Part shown: positions 46,014 to 55,628 of the stretch, piece by piece
Position numbering within the stretch: the first letter of the stretch is position 1
Layout of the letters: the number at the start of each line of letters is the position of its first letter
Origin: Kordiimonadales bacterium IMCC3096
Lineage (GTDB): Bacteria > Pseudomonadota > Alphaproteobacteria > Minwuiales > Minwuiaceae
DNA length: 64,000 nt
Direction: 5' to 3'
Assembly (NCBI GenBank): GCA_016865035.1
Contig: CP018227.1
Span: 3,816,115-3,880,114 of the forward strand
Made by a program: the position numbers and the translations under genes
Notes under the pieces: model-generated
What the model saw: the letters and a program-made list of their open reading frames with translations, nothing else
Told to the model about the DNA's origin: nothing
Database searches by the model: none

Positions 46014-46045
46014 CGACCCTGCCTCCGGACCCGGGGGCAGGGTCG
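46014..46045. terminator. Hairpin between convergent rhlE and Rieske genes
   Basis: CGACCCTGCC (46014-46023) pairs exactly with GGCAGGGTCG (46036-46045), with further pairing inside the loop. It lies between the stop codons of two convergent genes and could serve both; no T run follows on the plus strand. Confidence 0.55.
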
Positions 46046-46062
46046 GCCTGTCTGTCTGACCC

Positions 46063-47364
46063 TCAGTCCGCCGCGTCGGAGATGACCCCGCGCGGGTCGC
46101 CGAAGCGGTCACGCATCACTTCCGCGAGGCCGGTGCCCTCCGGCGCGATCGCCCCGCCACTGCGCGTCCGGTAGGCACCAGGTGTGCTGGCGGCGGCAGG
46201 CCGTTCGCCGATCTCCAGCTTCCTGGCCAGTCCCATGATCAGCTTCCGGAAACGCACGACGCCTTCGTCGGAGGGTGTCAGCGTCTCGCGCGTCCTGTCG
46301 GCAATACGCCCCTGGCTGTCCTGCACGCAGGCATCCTGCTCCGAAAGTCCGGTGATTCCCGTGAAGGACACGGTCTTCTGTGCTTCCCGATCGATCATGT
46401 AGTCATTGGCCCGACGGCGCAGCGGCACGTAGTTCTCGTCCACTTCGGCATGCACGCTGCGGCCTGAGTTGTAGCGGAACAGCTCTTCCTCATTCAGCGG
46501 ACGGTCGGGGTTCCAGGCCGTGGTGAAGATCCAGCAGTTCTCGTCATCCACCGGCACCCAGGTCTGGGCGGTGTAGGTCTCCCCCGGCATGGCGTTGGGG
46601 GCGGTTGCATGGTTCGGCACCATGTACTGGCTGATCCGCCAGTAGGTCTCCCCCGGATCACCGCGGCGGGCGCCGCCGAGCACCAGACCCGCATCATGCT
46701 CCAGCACCTCGTAGTAGGGTGCGCCGTCGGCATCGATCCAGGCCGCCCGCTTGTCGGCATATACCGACAGGTGTGCCGGGGGCGGGGTCAGGTTGCGATG
46801 GACGAAGGTGAAGTGCGCGGTATCGATGGCGCCCTCCAGCGCCTGCGCCCAGTTGCATTCCTGCAGCTTCTTCGAGACATAGCGGTGTGAATCCGGGACC
46901 AACGCCCATTCGACACGGGGCAGATCGACCGCCTGCGCCGGATCACCCATCCATGCCCAGACCATGCCGCCCCATTCCCTGATCGGATAGCTGTGGATGT
47001 GCACCATCTTCAGGAAATTGTCGCGCAACTTGCCGGGCACCATGTTGGGGATGTCAACGCACTTGCCGTCCACATCGAACTTCCAGCCATGATAGATGCA
47101 GCGCAGGCCGCATTCCTCGTTCCGGCCCCAGAACAGGTCGGCACCGCGATGGGGACAGCGCGGCTCCACGAGGCCCAGGCGACCGTCGCTCTGGCGGAAC
47201 AGCAGCATGTCCACGCCCAGGATCTTCAGTCGCTTCGGGGCGGCGTCCACTTCCTCGACTTCCGCAAGCAGCGCCACCGGATGCCAGAACTCGCGGAACA
47301 GGTTGCCCATCGCCGTTCCGGGTCCGGTCAGGGTCAGCAGATCATTGTCAGCCTTGCTCAGCAT
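46063..47364 (-). CDS. Rieske non-heme iron ring-hydroxylating oxygenase, alpha subunit-like
   Basis: The 433-residue protein has a Rieske [2Fe-2S] domain (CPHRG near residue 70 and CIYHGW about 20 residues later) and a mononuclear iron site in [14 protein letters not shown]. The pattern resembles phthalate 4,5-dioxygenase-type oxygenases that work as homotrimers. A reductase partner gene is not adjacent, so electrons must come from elsewhere. The start at 47364 is chosen over 47421 by family pattern. It occupies the place just upstream of ruvA where ruvC is often found. Substrate unknown. Confidence 0.9.
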   Translation of the reverse strand: MLSKADNDLLTLTGPGTAMGNLFREFWHPVALLAEVEEVDAAPKRLKILGVDMLLFRQSDGRLGLVEPRCPHRGADLFWGRNEECGLRCIYHGWKFDVDGKCVDIPNMVPGKLRDNFLKMVHIHSYPIREWGGMVWAWMGDPAQAVDLPRVEWALVPDSHRYVSKKLQECNWAQALEGAIDTAHFTFVHRNLTPPPAHLSVYADKRAAWIDADGAPYYEVLEHDAGLVLGGARRGDPGETYWRISQYMVPNHATAPNAMPGETYTAQTWVPVDDENCWIFTTAWNPDRPLNEEELFRYNSGRSVHAEVDENYVPLRRRANDYMIDREAQKTVSFTGITGLSEQDACVQDSQGRIADRTRETLTPSDEGVVRFRKLIMGLARKLEIGERPAAASTPGAYRTRSGGAIAPEGTGLAEVMRDRFGDPRGVISDAAD

Positions 47365-47498
47365 TTCCAGTCCTCCCCTGTCATGCCGACAACAGCATAT
47401 CGGAGCGCCGGGCTGCGGCAAATCTGCTATTCAGCGAGGGTGCGCAGGTGACGATTCGTCGGCACCCGCGCCCAGGCGAAACAATGGGCGGAGCGGAC

Positions 47499-48104
47499 AT
47501 GATCGCGCGGCTGAAGGGCAGGGTGGACCGACTGGGGGAGGAACACGCCATCATCGACGTTGGTGGTGTCGGCTATCTCGTCTTCTGTTCGGGGCGGACG
47601 CTGCAGCAACTCGGTCAGGTCGGCGACGCCGCGGCGCTGGAGATCGAGACCCACGTGCGGGAAGATCACATCCACCTCTATGGCTTTGCCGAACTGGCGG
47701 AGCGGGACCTGTTCCTGGTCCTGCAGACCGTGCAGGGCGTCGGCGCGAAGGTGGCACTGGCGATCCTGTCGGCCCTGACCGTCACGGACGTGCAGAACGC
47801 GATCAGTTCAGGCGACGTGGCTCTGCTGACCCGCGCGCAGGGGGTCGGCAAGCGTCTGGCGCAGAGGCTGACAAGCGAACTGAAGGAGAAGATGGGCGGT
47901 ATCGCGCCTGCTGCGGATGGCGCAGTGCTGACAGCGCCCGCCGGACCGGTGGGTGCTGCGGCTGACGCGGTCTCGGCGCTGGTCAACCTGGGCTACCGCA
48001 AGGCGGAGGCAGAGGTGGCCGTGCGCCGTGCCAAAGCGGCCGTCGGTGAGGATGCGGACGTATCAGCCCTCATCACTGCCGGACTGAAGGCGCTGGCGAC
48101 ATGA
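47499..48104 (+). CDS. ruvA: Holliday junction DNA helicase subunit RuvA
   Basis: The 201-residue protein binds the four-way junction as a tetramer and loads RuvB. It has the OB fold ([26 protein letters not shown]), the two helix-hairpin-helix motifs ([17 protein letters not shown] and [19 protein letters not shown]) and the C-terminal RuvB-binding domain ([21 protein letters not shown]). The start at 47499 is the family N-terminus. Its stop overlaps ruvB as ATGA. ruvC is not in the usual upstream position. Confidence 0.97.
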   Translation: MIARLKGRVDRLGEEHAIIDVGGVGYLVFCSGRTLQQLGQVGDAAALEIETHVREDHIHLYGFAELAERDLFLVLQTVQGVGAKVALAILSALTVTDVQNAISSGDVALLTRAQGVGKRLAQRLTSELKEKMGGIAPAADGAVLTAPAGPVGAAADAVSALVNLGYRKAEAEVAVRRAKAAVGEDADVSALITAGLKALAT

Positions 48105-49159
48105 GCGAGGAACGGCTGATCACCGGGGAGCGGCGTGATGAGGACATGGGGGAGGCGACCATGCGCCCCCAGGTCCTGGATGACTTCATCGGCCAGCAGA
48201 AGGTCCGCGAGAACCTGGACGTGTTCATCTCCGCCGCCCGGGGCCGGTCGGAGGCGATGGACCATGTGCTGTTCTTTGGCCCGCCGGGGCTGGGCAAGAC
48301 CACGCTGGCGCAGATCGTGGCGCGGGAACTGGGGGTCAACTTTCGGGCGACGTCCGGACCGGTCATCGCACGGGCAGGGGATCTCGCCGCGATCCTGACC
48401 AATCTGGAAGAGCGCGATGTGCTGTTCATCGACGAGATTCATCGCCTTAATCCTGCCGTAGAAGAGATTCTATATCCGGCCATGGAAGACTTTCAGCTGG
48501 ACCTGATCATCGGGGAGGGACCGGCGGCACGATCCGTGAAGATCGACCTGCCGCCGTTCACGCTTGTCGCCGCCACCACACGGTCGGGTCTGCTGACCAC
48601 GCCGCTGCGGGACCGGTTCGGCATTCCCTGCCGGCTGGAGTTCTACAAGCCGGCGGAGCTTGAACGCATTGTCCGCCGGGGTGCGGAGGTGCTGGGGCTG
48701 AGCCTGACCGAAGACGGTTGCGCCGAGATCGCCAAGCGCGCGCGGGGCACACCGCGCGTGGCGGGCCGCCTGCTGCGCCGGGTGCGGGACTTCGCGTCCG
48801 TGGCGGGGGCAGAAACGGTGGACCGGGTGAAGGCGGATGCGGCCCTGACACGGCTGGAGGTCGATGGTCTGGGTCTGGACGGCATGGACCGGCGCTATCT
48901 CACCTGCATGGCCCAGTCCTATGGCGGGGGGCCGGTGGGGGTCGACAATCTGGCGGCGGCCCTGTCGGAGCCGCGCGACGCGATCGAGGACATCATCGAA
49001 CCCTATCTGATGCAGCTTGCCCTGATCGTCCGCACACCACGCGGGCGCATGATGACGGCGGCAGCCTGGCAGCACCTGGGACTGACCGCCCCGTCACCGG
49101 CCGCCGGCCACGATGGCGGTCAGTCCTCCCTCGACCTGCCGGATGGTGCCGATGACTGA
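48101..49159 (+). CDS. ruvB: Holliday junction DNA helicase motor RuvB
   Basis: The 352-residue AAA+ motor drives branch migration. It has [14 protein letters not shown], Walker [16 protein letters not shown], Walker [12 protein letters not shown], the sensor 1 region [21 protein letters not shown] and the C-terminal winged helix ([13 protein letters not shown]). It overlaps ruvA by ATGA and the thioesterase gene ybgC by 8 bases, so it belongs to the long ruvA-to-tolB transcription unit. Confidence 0.98.
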   Translation: MSEERLITGERRDEDMGEATMRPQVLDDFIGQQKVRENLDVFISAARGRSEAMDHVLFFGPPGLGKTTLAQIVARELGVNFRATSGPVIARAGDLAAILTNLEERDVLFIDEIHRLNPAVEEILYPAMEDFQLDLIIGEGPAARSVKIDLPPFTLVAATTRSGLLTTPLRDRFGIPCRLEFYKPAELERIVRRGAEVLGLSLTEDGCAEIAKRARGTPRVAGRLLRRVRDFASVAGAETVDRVKADAALTRLEVDGLGLDGMDRRYLTCMAQSYGGGPVGVDNLAAALSEPRDAIEDIIEPYLMQLALIVRTPRGRMMTAAAWQHLGLTAPSPAAGHDGGQSSLDLPDGADD

Positions 49160-49631
49160 TTCAACCCAGTCTGATCCGTCCGGGGCAAGGGGGCGTATCC
49201 AGGGCGATGCACACCTGATGCCCGTGCGGGTCTATTGGGAAGATACCGATGCGGGTGCCATCGTCTATTACGCGAACTACCTGAAGTTCACCGAGCGGGC
49301 GCGGTCGGACATGCTGCGTTTGCTGGGGATCGACCAGCGGGCAATGATGGAGCAGGACTCTGGCGCAATGTTTGCTGTCAGGGATGTCACGGCCAGCTAT
49401 CTGGCTCCGGCGCGGCTTGACGACGATCTCGTGGTCGAGACGCGATTGACTGAAATGAAGGGGGCAACACTGTCCCTGTCGCAGAACGTGATGCGGCAGG
49501 ACGAGATGCTGGTGCAAACGCAGGTGCGCGCCGCATTCATCGGGCTGGACGGGCGACCGAGGCGGATTCCCGCCCTGGTGCGCGACCGGCTGACAGCGCT
49601 GACAACACGAGGCGGAGAAGAGAAACAATGA
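49152..49631 (+). CDS. ybgC: Tol-Pal-associated acyl-CoA thioesterase YbgC
   Basis: The 159-residue hot-dog-fold thioesterase has the active-site region [31 protein letters not shown] with the catalytic Asp, and the typical [21 protein letters not shown] strand. It hydrolyses acyl-CoA or acyl-ACP and is always found with tol genes. The ATG at 49152 overlaps the end of ruvB; its own stop overlaps tolQ as ATGA. Confidence 0.94.
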   Translation: MTDSTQSDPSGARGRIQGDAHLMPVRVYWEDTDAGAIVYYANYLKFTERARSDMLRLLGIDQRAMMEQDSGAMFAVRDVTASYLAPARLDDDLVVETRLTEMKGATLSLSQNVMRQDEMLVQTQVRAAFIGLDGRPRRIPALVRDRLTALTTRGGEEKQ

Positions 49632-50359
49632 ATCAGGAAGTTGTGGCAGCCGGTATCGAGGGGCTCAATGCCGCTGACCTGTCCATGTGGGCGCTGTTCC
49701 TGCGTTCGGACATCGTGGTGCAACTTGTGATGCTGGTGCTGCTTGGTGCCTCGATCTGGTGCTGGTCGATCATTTTCGAAAAGTGGGTGCGCTATCGCCG
49801 TGTCTGGCGTCAGGCGGACAGCTTCGAGAAGGAGTTCTGGTCCGGCGGCAGCCTGGAGGCGCTGTATGACGAGATCGGCGCCAAGGCCAATCATCCCATG
49901 GCGGTGCTGTTTGCCGGAGCCATGCGTGAATGGCGGCGCACGGCGGAGCGGGGCCTGACCGGCAAGGATCACCTGCGTGCCGGTCTGCAGGACCGCATCG
50001 GGCAGGTCATGCGCATCAGCATCGATCGGGAGGTTGAGCGGCTGGAGCGTTACCTGGGGGTCCTGGCAACGGTCGGATCGACGGCACCCTTCGTTGGCCT
50101 GTTCGGCACGGTCTGGGGCATCATGGGCAGTTTCCAGTCCATCGCCGCCACCAAGAACACGTCCCTTGCCGTCGTGGCACCGGGCATCGCGGAGGCGCTG
50201 TTCGCCACGGCGCTGGGTCTTGTCGCCGCCATTCCGGCGACCATCGCATACAACAAGTTCTCCAATGATCTCGGGCGCTACGCCACACGGCTGGAAGGCT
50301 TTGCGGGCGAGTTCTCCGCCATCATGTCGCGGCAACTGGATGAGGGGGACAGCAACTGA
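49628..50359 (+). CDS. tolQ: Tol-Pal proton channel subunit TolQ
   Basis: The 243-residue inner membrane protein, related to ExbB and MotA, has three helices: IVVQLVMLVLLGASIWCWSIIF, LGVLATVGSTAPFVGLFGTVWGIMGSF and SLAVVAPGIAEALFATALGLVAAIPATIAYNKF. With TolR it converts the proton gradient into movement of TolA during outer membrane constriction. It overlaps ybgC by ATGA and tolR by one base (TGATG). Confidence 0.97.
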   Translation: MNQEVVAAGIEGLNAADLSMWALFLRSDIVVQLVMLVLLGASIWCWSIIFEKWVRYRRVWRQADSFEKEFWSGGSLEALYDEIGAKANHPMAVLFAGAMREWRRTAERGLTGKDHLRAGLQDRIGQVMRISIDREVERLERYLGVLATVGSTAPFVGLFGTVWGIMGSFQSIAATKNTSLAVVAPGIAEALFATALGLVAAIPATIAYNKFSNDLGRYATRLEGFAGEFSAIMSRQLDEGDSN

Positions 50360-50799
50360 TGGGCGCTCAGATGCAGGGCGGGCGGTTCCGTCGCAAGCGC
50401 TATGAACCAATGTCCCAGATCAACGTGACACCATTCGTCGATGTCATGCTGGTCCTGCTTGTGGTCTTCATGATCGCGGCGCCGTTGCTTTCCGTCGGTG
50501 TGCCGGTCGAACTGCCGAAGGCTGTGGCCCCCACACTTCAGGGTCTGGATGAACCTCTTGCGATAACCATCGACAAGGACGGTCGGATCTTTCTGCAGGA
50601 AAAGGAAGTACAGCTTGGTGATCTGGTGCCGAAGCTCACCGCGATCACCGACGCTGCGCAGGATCGGAGGATCTTCGTGCGTGGCGACCGGACAATCGAC
50701 TACGGACGCGTGATGGAGGTCATGGGCACCATCAATGCCGCGGGCTTCACCCGTGTCGCACTGGTGGCGCAGGCACCCGGCCGCGTCGACGCCCAATAG
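50359..50799 (+). CDS. tolR: Tol-Pal proton channel subunit TolR
   Basis: The 146-residue protein has one membrane helix containing the proton-carrying Asp (INVTPFVDVMLVLLVVFMIAAPLL) and a periplasmic domain (VELPKAVAPTL, IFVRGDRTIDYGRVMEVMGTINAAGF). It pairs with TolQ. Its ATG shares a base with the tolQ stop. Confidence 0.97.
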   Translation: MGAQMQGGRFRRKRYEPMSQINVTPFVDVMLVLLVVFMIAAPLLSVGVPVELPKAVAPTLQGLDEPLAITIDKDGRIFLQEKEVQLGDLVPKLTAITDAAQDRRIFVRGDRTIDYGRVMEVMGTINAAGFTRVALVAQAPGRVDAQ

Positions 50800-50853
50800 T
50801 CTCACCGGGTCCAGGGCAGGCCCGCAACCGGACAAGGACAGGTACCCAGAGCT

Positions 50854-51903
50854 GTGATCCGCTCCGCCACCATATCGGTTGTCTTTCATCTGGTTGTTGC
50901 CGGGGCGCTGGCGCTTGACCTGCCGTCGTTCAGTGACAGTGAACCCGTGAATGCGGAGACCATCGTGACGGTGTCCTACGAGACCGTCGGACCGGAAACC
51001 AATCTGAAGACCGCGGGTGAGCCCGACGAGCCCGCGCCCGACGTGCCGATCAGCGCCCCGGACCAGGAGCGTCAGCCGCCACCGGAGACCGCGCCGCCGC
51101 CACCGCCGCCACCTGTGGAGACCGAAACGGCCGAGGTCGCCCCGGCCCCGGAACCTGTTCCTGCCCCCCTGCCGGAGCCGGAGGCTGAGGCACCGCCGCC
51201 GCCGCCGACCCCGCGGCCGGTGGTGGAACTGGATCCCGACGGAACCCTGGCCCCGCGCAAGCAGATCGAGGAGAAGGTCGAGAAACTGGCGAAGCTGGAG
51301 CCGCTGCCGATCCCGGAACCGAAACCCGTGGAGAAGACACCGCCGCCACCCCTGCCGGAAGTACCGAAGCCCCGGCCCGAGCAGGTCGCCAAGGCAACCA
51401 CGCCGGTGCCCGAGGCACGACCGCAGAAGGCTCCGGACGAGCAGGAGGCCCTGTTCGACCGGCTGTCGGCCAAGCTGGACCGGCTGAACAAGGAAAAGCC
51501 CACGCCGCCGGTGGAGAAGAACGAGACCCGGATCGCCAACATCCGGATCGGGGAGGGGGGGACCGCACGCAATCGCATCAATGCCGTGCTGACCGTATCC
51601 GAACGCGATCTGCTGCGCAGCCACATGGCGCGCAACTGGAGCCCGAACCATGGCGCGCCGGGGATTCACGAGATGCGGGTCGACGTTCACCTGTTCCTGA
51701 ACAAGGACGGCACGCTGGCGCGGGAACCCGAACTGGTTGACGTGGATGATGCCGGTCAGGCCAGCCGTGTCGTGCGGGCCTTTACCGACAGCGCGGTGCG
51801 GGCGGTCTACAAGGCACAGCCTCTGCCCATGCCGCCCGACAAGTTCGAGCAGTGGCGGGAGATGGTGTTCACCTTCTCGCTCAGGGAAGTCTACGGTCAG
51901 TGA
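50854..51903 (+). CDS. tolA: Tol-Pal energy transducer TolA
   Basis: The 349-residue protein has one N-terminal helix (TISVVFHLVVAGALALDLPSF), a long Pro/Glu-rich periplasmic linker (about 60-190) in place of the Ala/Lys-rich helix of E. coli, and a C-terminal TonB/TolA-type domain (about 245-349: LRSHMARNWSPNHGAP, VDVHLFLNKDGTLAREPEL, FTFSLREVYGQ). It spans the periplasm from TolQR to TolB-Pal. It starts with GTG at 50854. The next gene encodes a second copy of the C-terminal domain alone. Confidence 0.93.
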   Translation: MIRSATISVVFHLVVAGALALDLPSFSDSEPVNAETIVTVSYETVGPETNLKTAGEPDEPAPDVPISAPDQERQPPPETAPPPPPPPVETETAEVAPAPEPVPAPLPEPEAEAPPPPPTPRPVVELDPDGTLAPRKQIEEKVEKLAKLEPLPIPEPKPVEKTPPPPLPEVPKPRPEQVAKATTPVPEARPQKAPDEQEALFDRLSAKLDRLNKEKPTPPVEKNETRIANIRIGEGGTARNRINAVLTVSERDLLRSHMARNWSPNHGAPGIHEMRVDVHLFLNKDGTLAREPELVDVDDAGQASRVVRAFTDSAVRAVYKAQPLPMPPDKFEQWREMVFTFSLREVYGQ

Positions 51904-51920
51904 CGGGGGAGAATGGAACC

Positions 51921-52304
51921 ATGAGCAGGTTGACTGCGTTTCTGGCTGTGTCGCTGGTTGCTGTCCTTACGAGCGTTGCCGCGCTGGCGGAGCCGGCGGA
52001 CCTTGCCAGGTCACTGAAGAGCCATGTGACCGATAACTGGGTCGTCCCGGACGTCTTCGGCGATGCCGAACTGATCCAGGTCACGGCCGTGCTGCAGATG
52101 AACCCGGACGGCACGCTAAACGGCACGCCGGAGGTGACTGTCACGGATGACGGCGGTCAAAGTGACGCCACAGTTCAGGCATATGTCGACAGCGTGCGTG
52201 CAGCGATTGACAGGAGCCAGCCCTTTTCGCTGCCTGCTGACCAGTTTGACGTCTGGCGCACCATCGAGATCAGTTTCAACCTGAAGGAAGAATCCGGTAA
52301 ATGA
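51921..52304 (+). CDS. Secreted stand-alone TolA C-terminal-domain-like protein
   Basis: The 127-residue protein has a signal peptide ([22 protein letters not shown], cut likely after ALA) and then one domain that follows the TolA C-terminal domain of this window step by step: [17 protein letters not shown] against [38 protein letters not shown] against LNKDGTLAREPELVDVDDAGQAS, and [16 protein letters not shown] against KFEQWREMVFTFSLRE. It lacks the helix that would connect it to TolQR. Its stop overlaps tolB as ATGA, so it is made with TolB. A competitor, spacer or partner for TolA on TolB-Pal is possible; function unknown. Confidence 0.85.
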   Translation: MSRLTAFLAVSLVAVLTSVAALAEPADLARSLKSHVTDNWVVPDVFGDAELIQVTAVLQMNPDGTLNGTPEVTVTDDGGQSDATVQAYVDSVRAAIDRSQPFSLPADQFDVWRTIEISFNLKEESGK

Positions 52305-53644
52305 AGCTTCTGAATGCAGCGACCCTGGTCATGCTGTGCCTTGGTGCCCTGGGTGCCACGCTGAGCCCGGCGACAGCGCAGTTGAGGATCGACATCACGA
52401 GTGCCTCCGTCGATCCATTGCCGGTGGCGGTCACCGATCTGCACGGGGAAACCGCGACGACCCGTGAACTCGGCCGCGAGATCGCGGAGGTCGTCCGGGG
52501 GAACCTTTCCCGCACCAGCATCTTCCGCCTCATCAATCCGGCCGCCTATCTGGAATCGCCGGAGGATGTGCTGGTCCGCCCGAACTTCACCAACTGGCGA
52601 CCGCTGGATGCGCAGGCGCTGGCCACCGGCAGTGTCCGGATCGAGAGTGACGGGCAGCTGCGGACAGAGTTCCGCCTGTGGGATGTCTTCGGTGCCAGCC
52701 AGCTCACCGGTCTCGTCTTCCGCACCACACCGGAGAACGCCCGGCGCATCGGCCACATCATCTCCGACGCCATCTACAAGCGTCTGACGGGGGAGGAAGG
52801 CTACTTCGACACGCGCATCGTCTATGTCGCCGAATCCGGCCCGCCGGACCGGCGGGTGAAGCGCCTGGCCATCATGGATCAGGACTCCGCCAATCACAGG
52901 TACCTGACGGATGGCGCCAACCTTGTCCTGACGCCCCGTTTCTCCCCGACGCAGCAGGTCGTCACCTACATGTCCTATGTCGGCAACCAGCCGCGGGTCT
53001 ATCTGTATGACATCGATACGGGACAGCAGGAGATCCTGGGCGAATTTCCCGGCATGACCTATGCGCCGCGCTTCTCTCCGGACGGGGAGAAGGTGGTGAT
53101 CTCCATGGCCCGCAACGGCAACTCCGATGTCTATGTCATGGACCTGCGGACCCGTGTGACGGCGCGGCTGACACGGCATCTGGCGATCGACACATCCCCC
53201 AGCTTTGCGCCGGACGGTGACCGGCTGACGTTCAATTCCGACCGGTCGGGGACGCAGCAGATCTACACCATGAATGCAGACGGGTCCGATGTGCAGCGCA
53301 TCAGCTTTGGGGAAGGACGTTATGCAACACCGGTCTGGTCGCCACGCGGCGATCTGATCGCCTTCACCAAGCTGCTCAAGGGGCGATTCTATATCGGTGT
53401 CATCCGTCCTGACGGTACGGGAGAGCGGATCCTGACGGAAAGCTTCCTGGATGAAGGTCCCACATGGTCGCCCAATGGCCGTGTGCTGATGTTCTTCCGC
53501 CAGATACCGGGGGACGACAATGGGCGCGGCGGCAGCGTGCGGCTCTGGTCGGTCGACCTGACGGGGCAGAACCTGCGGGAGGTGGCAACACCGATCGATG
53601 CTTCCGATCCTGCATGGTCGCCACTGACCCCGCTGGAGGAGTGA
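52301..53644 (+). CDS. tolB: Tol-Pal periplasmic beta-propeller TolB
   Basis: The 447-residue periplasmic protein has a signal peptide ending near [13 protein letters not shown], an N-terminal alpha/beta domain ([16 protein letters not shown]), and a six-blade propeller with repeated [24 protein letters not shown]-type segments. It bridges TolA and Pal. It overlaps the preceding small gene by 4 bases. A 207-base gap separates it from pal, which may have its own promoter. Confidence 0.97.
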   Translation: MKLLNAATLVMLCLGALGATLSPATAQLRIDITSASVDPLPVAVTDLHGETATTRELGREIAEVVRGNLSRTSIFRLINPAAYLESPEDVLVRPNFTNWRPLDAQALATGSVRIESDGQLRTEFRLWDVFGASQLTGLVFRTTPENARRIGHIISDAIYKRLTGEEGYFDTRIVYVAESGPPDRRVKRLAIMDQDSANHRYLTDGANLVLTPRFSPTQQVVTYMSYVGNQPRVYLYDIDTGQQEILGEFPGMTYAPRFSPDGEKVVISMARNGNSDVYVMDLRTRVTARLTRHLAIDTSPSFAPDGDRLTFNSDRSGTQQIYTMNADGSDVQRISFGEGRYATPVWSPRGDLIAFTKLLKGRFYIGVIRPDGTGERILTESFLDEGPTWSPNGRVLMFFRQIPGDDNGRGGSVRLWSVDLTGQNLREVATPIDASDPAWSPLTPLEE

Positions 53645-53851
53645 AAGAGGCGTATCGGGGGAGCGACATCTTGACAAACAGGTCGCGAGGTCACGCCGAT
53701 GACACAGAGTCCGGTTCCGATTCACCGTACTTGATGGTAATAGCGGGTTAATGGTTGTCGGGGGGCACCTGCCTGTGACATCCGCGTACATCGTGATTCG
53801 ATCATCGTTGGGACCGGGATGGTCCTGACGCAGCAGGGAGCTTAATTCATC

Positions 53852-54400
53852 ATGCCTCATGGTTTTCTGGTCAAGGCGGGCAGCATGGTTGCCGCACTGG
53901 TTATTCTCGCAGCCTGCTCCGACGAGCCGCCGGCTACGGACGCCTCCGATGCTGGTTCGGGCGGCGCGACGCAGACTGCGGCCCCCGCACCGGCACCTGC
54001 GGCCACACCCAGGGTCGTGACCCAGCCCGCCGGACCGAAGGAAGGTTCGCAGGAGCATTTCGTGCTGAACGTCGGCGACCGTGTCTTCTTCGCGTTCGAC
54101 AGCCATGAACTGAACCGCGACGCGCAGGATGTGCTCCGCCGTCAGGCTGCCTACCTGGCCCGGTTCCCGGCCAAGCGGATCGTTCTGGAGGGTCATGCCG
54201 ATGAGCGCGGCACCCGCGAGTACAACCTTGGTCTTGGTGAGCGTCGTGCCAATGCGGCGAAGGAATATCTCGCCAGCCTGGGCATCGCGCCGTCCCGCGT
54301 GACGACGATTTCCTATGGCAAGGAGCGCCCGGTCGCCCTGGGTCATAACGAGAGCGCCTGGGCCCAGAACCGCCGCTCGGTCACGGTCATCTCCAACTGA
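53852..54400 (+). CDS. pal: Peptidoglycan-associated lipoprotein Pal
   Basis: The 182-residue outer membrane lipoprotein has a lipobox (VILAACSDE), a Thr/Ala/Pro linker, and an OmpA-like peptidoglycan-binding domain (FFAFDSHELNRDAQDVLRRQAAYL, EGHADERGTREYNLGLGERRANAAKEYL). It anchors the outer membrane to the wall and binds TolB. A T-containing hairpin follows the stop. The 207 bases upstream include TTGACA at 53671 but no good -10 match at the right distance. Confidence 0.97.
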   Translation: MPHGFLVKAGSMVAALVILAACSDEPPATDASDAGSGGATQTAAPAPAPAATPRVVTQPAGPKEGSQEHFVLNVGDRVFFAFDSHELNRDAQDVLRRQAAYLARFPAKRIVLEGHADERGTREYNLGLGERRANAAKEYLASLGIAPSRVTTISYGKERPVALGHNESAWAQNRRSVTVISN

Positions 54401-54439
54401 TGTCGTGAAGTGCCACCTCCGGGTGGCAGCAAGTGTTTC

Positions 54440-54478
54440 TCGCCCGCCGTTGCCGCGTGCAACGGCGGGCGATTTGCG
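54440..54478 (+). terminator. Terminator-like hairpin after pal
   Basis: TCGCCCGCCGTTG (54440-54452) pairs exactly with CAACGGCGGGCGA (54460-54472) around a 7-base loop, followed by TTTGCG. A smaller hairpin (TGCCACC/GGTGGCA) precedes it. Pal transcripts probably end or are protected here before cpoB. Confidence 0.65.
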
Positions 54479-54577
54479 TCTCGGGACCGCGTTTCGCATT
54501 TTCGTCGCATTTCTGCGCCATTGAAGATGCATTCACGTCAATGACGGGTCATTCTTGTCCGTGAAGAGGAGAATCCG

Positions 54578-55624
54578 ATGATGATGGTGTCTGGTCGCGG
54601 GGGACTCATGTCCCTTGTTCTCGTGCTTGGCCTGGCGGCACCCCTGGCGACGACTTCTGTCGCGCAGGATCTTGCCCCCCTGAATGATCGGGTCCAGCGG
54701 CTGGAACGCTCCGTCACGGACCTGAAGGCGCATGTGCTGGGCGGGCGGCCCCTGCCTGCCGCCCCGACGACGGATAGCGGCGGTGCGGGCCCGGCGACTG
54801 TCGCCGAACGGGCTGACGCTGCAGGTCTGATCCTGAAGATCAATGCGCTGGAAGAGGAGATGCAGAACCTCACCAACCGCATCGAGGAAGTGGACTTCAA
54901 GCTGCGGCGGATCGACAGCCGCATGACCAAGCTGGTGGAGGACGTGGATTTCCGGCTGACCGCCATCGAGCGGAACATGGCCGCGGCACCCGCACCGGCA
55001 GCCACGACGAATCTGGCGGCGGGTGGCAATGCCCAGCCCGTCGAGGGGGCGGCCCAGGGTACACAGGTACTGGGGCAGGTGACGCCAGAGGAAGTGGCCC
55101 GCCTGCCGCAAGGCAACGCACCCGCTGGCACCGGCGTGCAGGTGGAGGCTGAACCGTCAGGGAACCGGCTGGCTGCGGCACCCGCCGTCGGCACCGCGCC
55201 GACAGGCGGGACACCGATCAATCAGGCTCTGCCGGATGGTGAGCCGAGGGATCAGTACATCCATGCCTTCGGCCTGTTGCAGGCCAAGCGGTTTGCCGAA
55301 TCCGAACAGGCCTTCAAGGCCTTCCTGGAACTGCATCCGGAGCATGAGCTGGCGGGCAACGCCCAGTACTGGCTGGGGGAAAGCCACTATGTGCGTCAGG
55401 ACTACGAGGCTGCGGCCTCCGCCTTCCTGACCGGCTATCAGAAGTACCGCACCAGCACCAAGGCACCGGACAACCTGCTGAAGCTGGGCATCACGCTGGT
55501 CGTGCTGGATCAGAAGCAGGATGCCTGTGCCGTCTTCAACGAACTCACCGACCGCTATCCCACCGCTTCGAGCAGCATCAAGCGCAGGATGCAGCGGGAG
55601 AAGCAGAAGGCCGGTTGCGCCTGA
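54578..55624 (+). CDS. cpoB: Cell division coordinator CpoB/YbgF
   Basis: The 348-residue periplasmic protein has a signal peptide (LMSLVLVLGLAAPLATTSVAQ), an N-terminal coiled-coil region (LNDRVQRLERSVTDLK and INALEEEMQNLTNRIEEVDFKLRRIDSRMTKL), a Pro/Ala linker and C-terminal TPR-type repeats (DQYIHAFGLLQAKRFAESEQAFKAFLELHPEHELAGNAQYWLGE). It links peptidoglycan synthesis with Tol-Pal constriction. GAGGAGA precedes the ATG. tilS follows within 5 bases. Confidence 0.94.
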   Translation: MMMVSGRGGLMSLVLVLGLAAPLATTSVAQDLAPLNDRVQRLERSVTDLKAHVLGGRPLPAAPTTDSGGAGPATVAERADAAGLILKINALEEEMQNLTNRIEEVDFKLRRIDSRMTKLVEDVDFRLTAIERNMAAAPAPAATTNLAAGGNAQPVEGAAQGTQVLGQVTPEEVARLPQGNAPAGTGVQVEAEPSGNRLAAAPAVGTAPTGGTPINQALPDGEPRDQYIHAFGLLQAKRFAESEQAFKAFLELHPEHELAGNAQYWLGESHYVRQDYEAAASAFLTGYQKYRTSTKAPDNLLKLGITLVVLDQKQDACAVFNELTDRYPTASSSIKRRMQREKQKAGCA

Positions 55625-55628
55625 TCCG

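Noticed and set aside
53671-53699. Promoter candidate before pal starting with TTGACA
   Set aside because: The -35 box is perfect, but nothing close to a -10 box lies 16-18 bases downstream.
52175-54532. 785-codon open frame on the minus strand opposite tolB and pal
   Set aside because: Spans two well-supported genes and their gap with no recognisable fold; typical antisense frame produced by GC-rich third positions.
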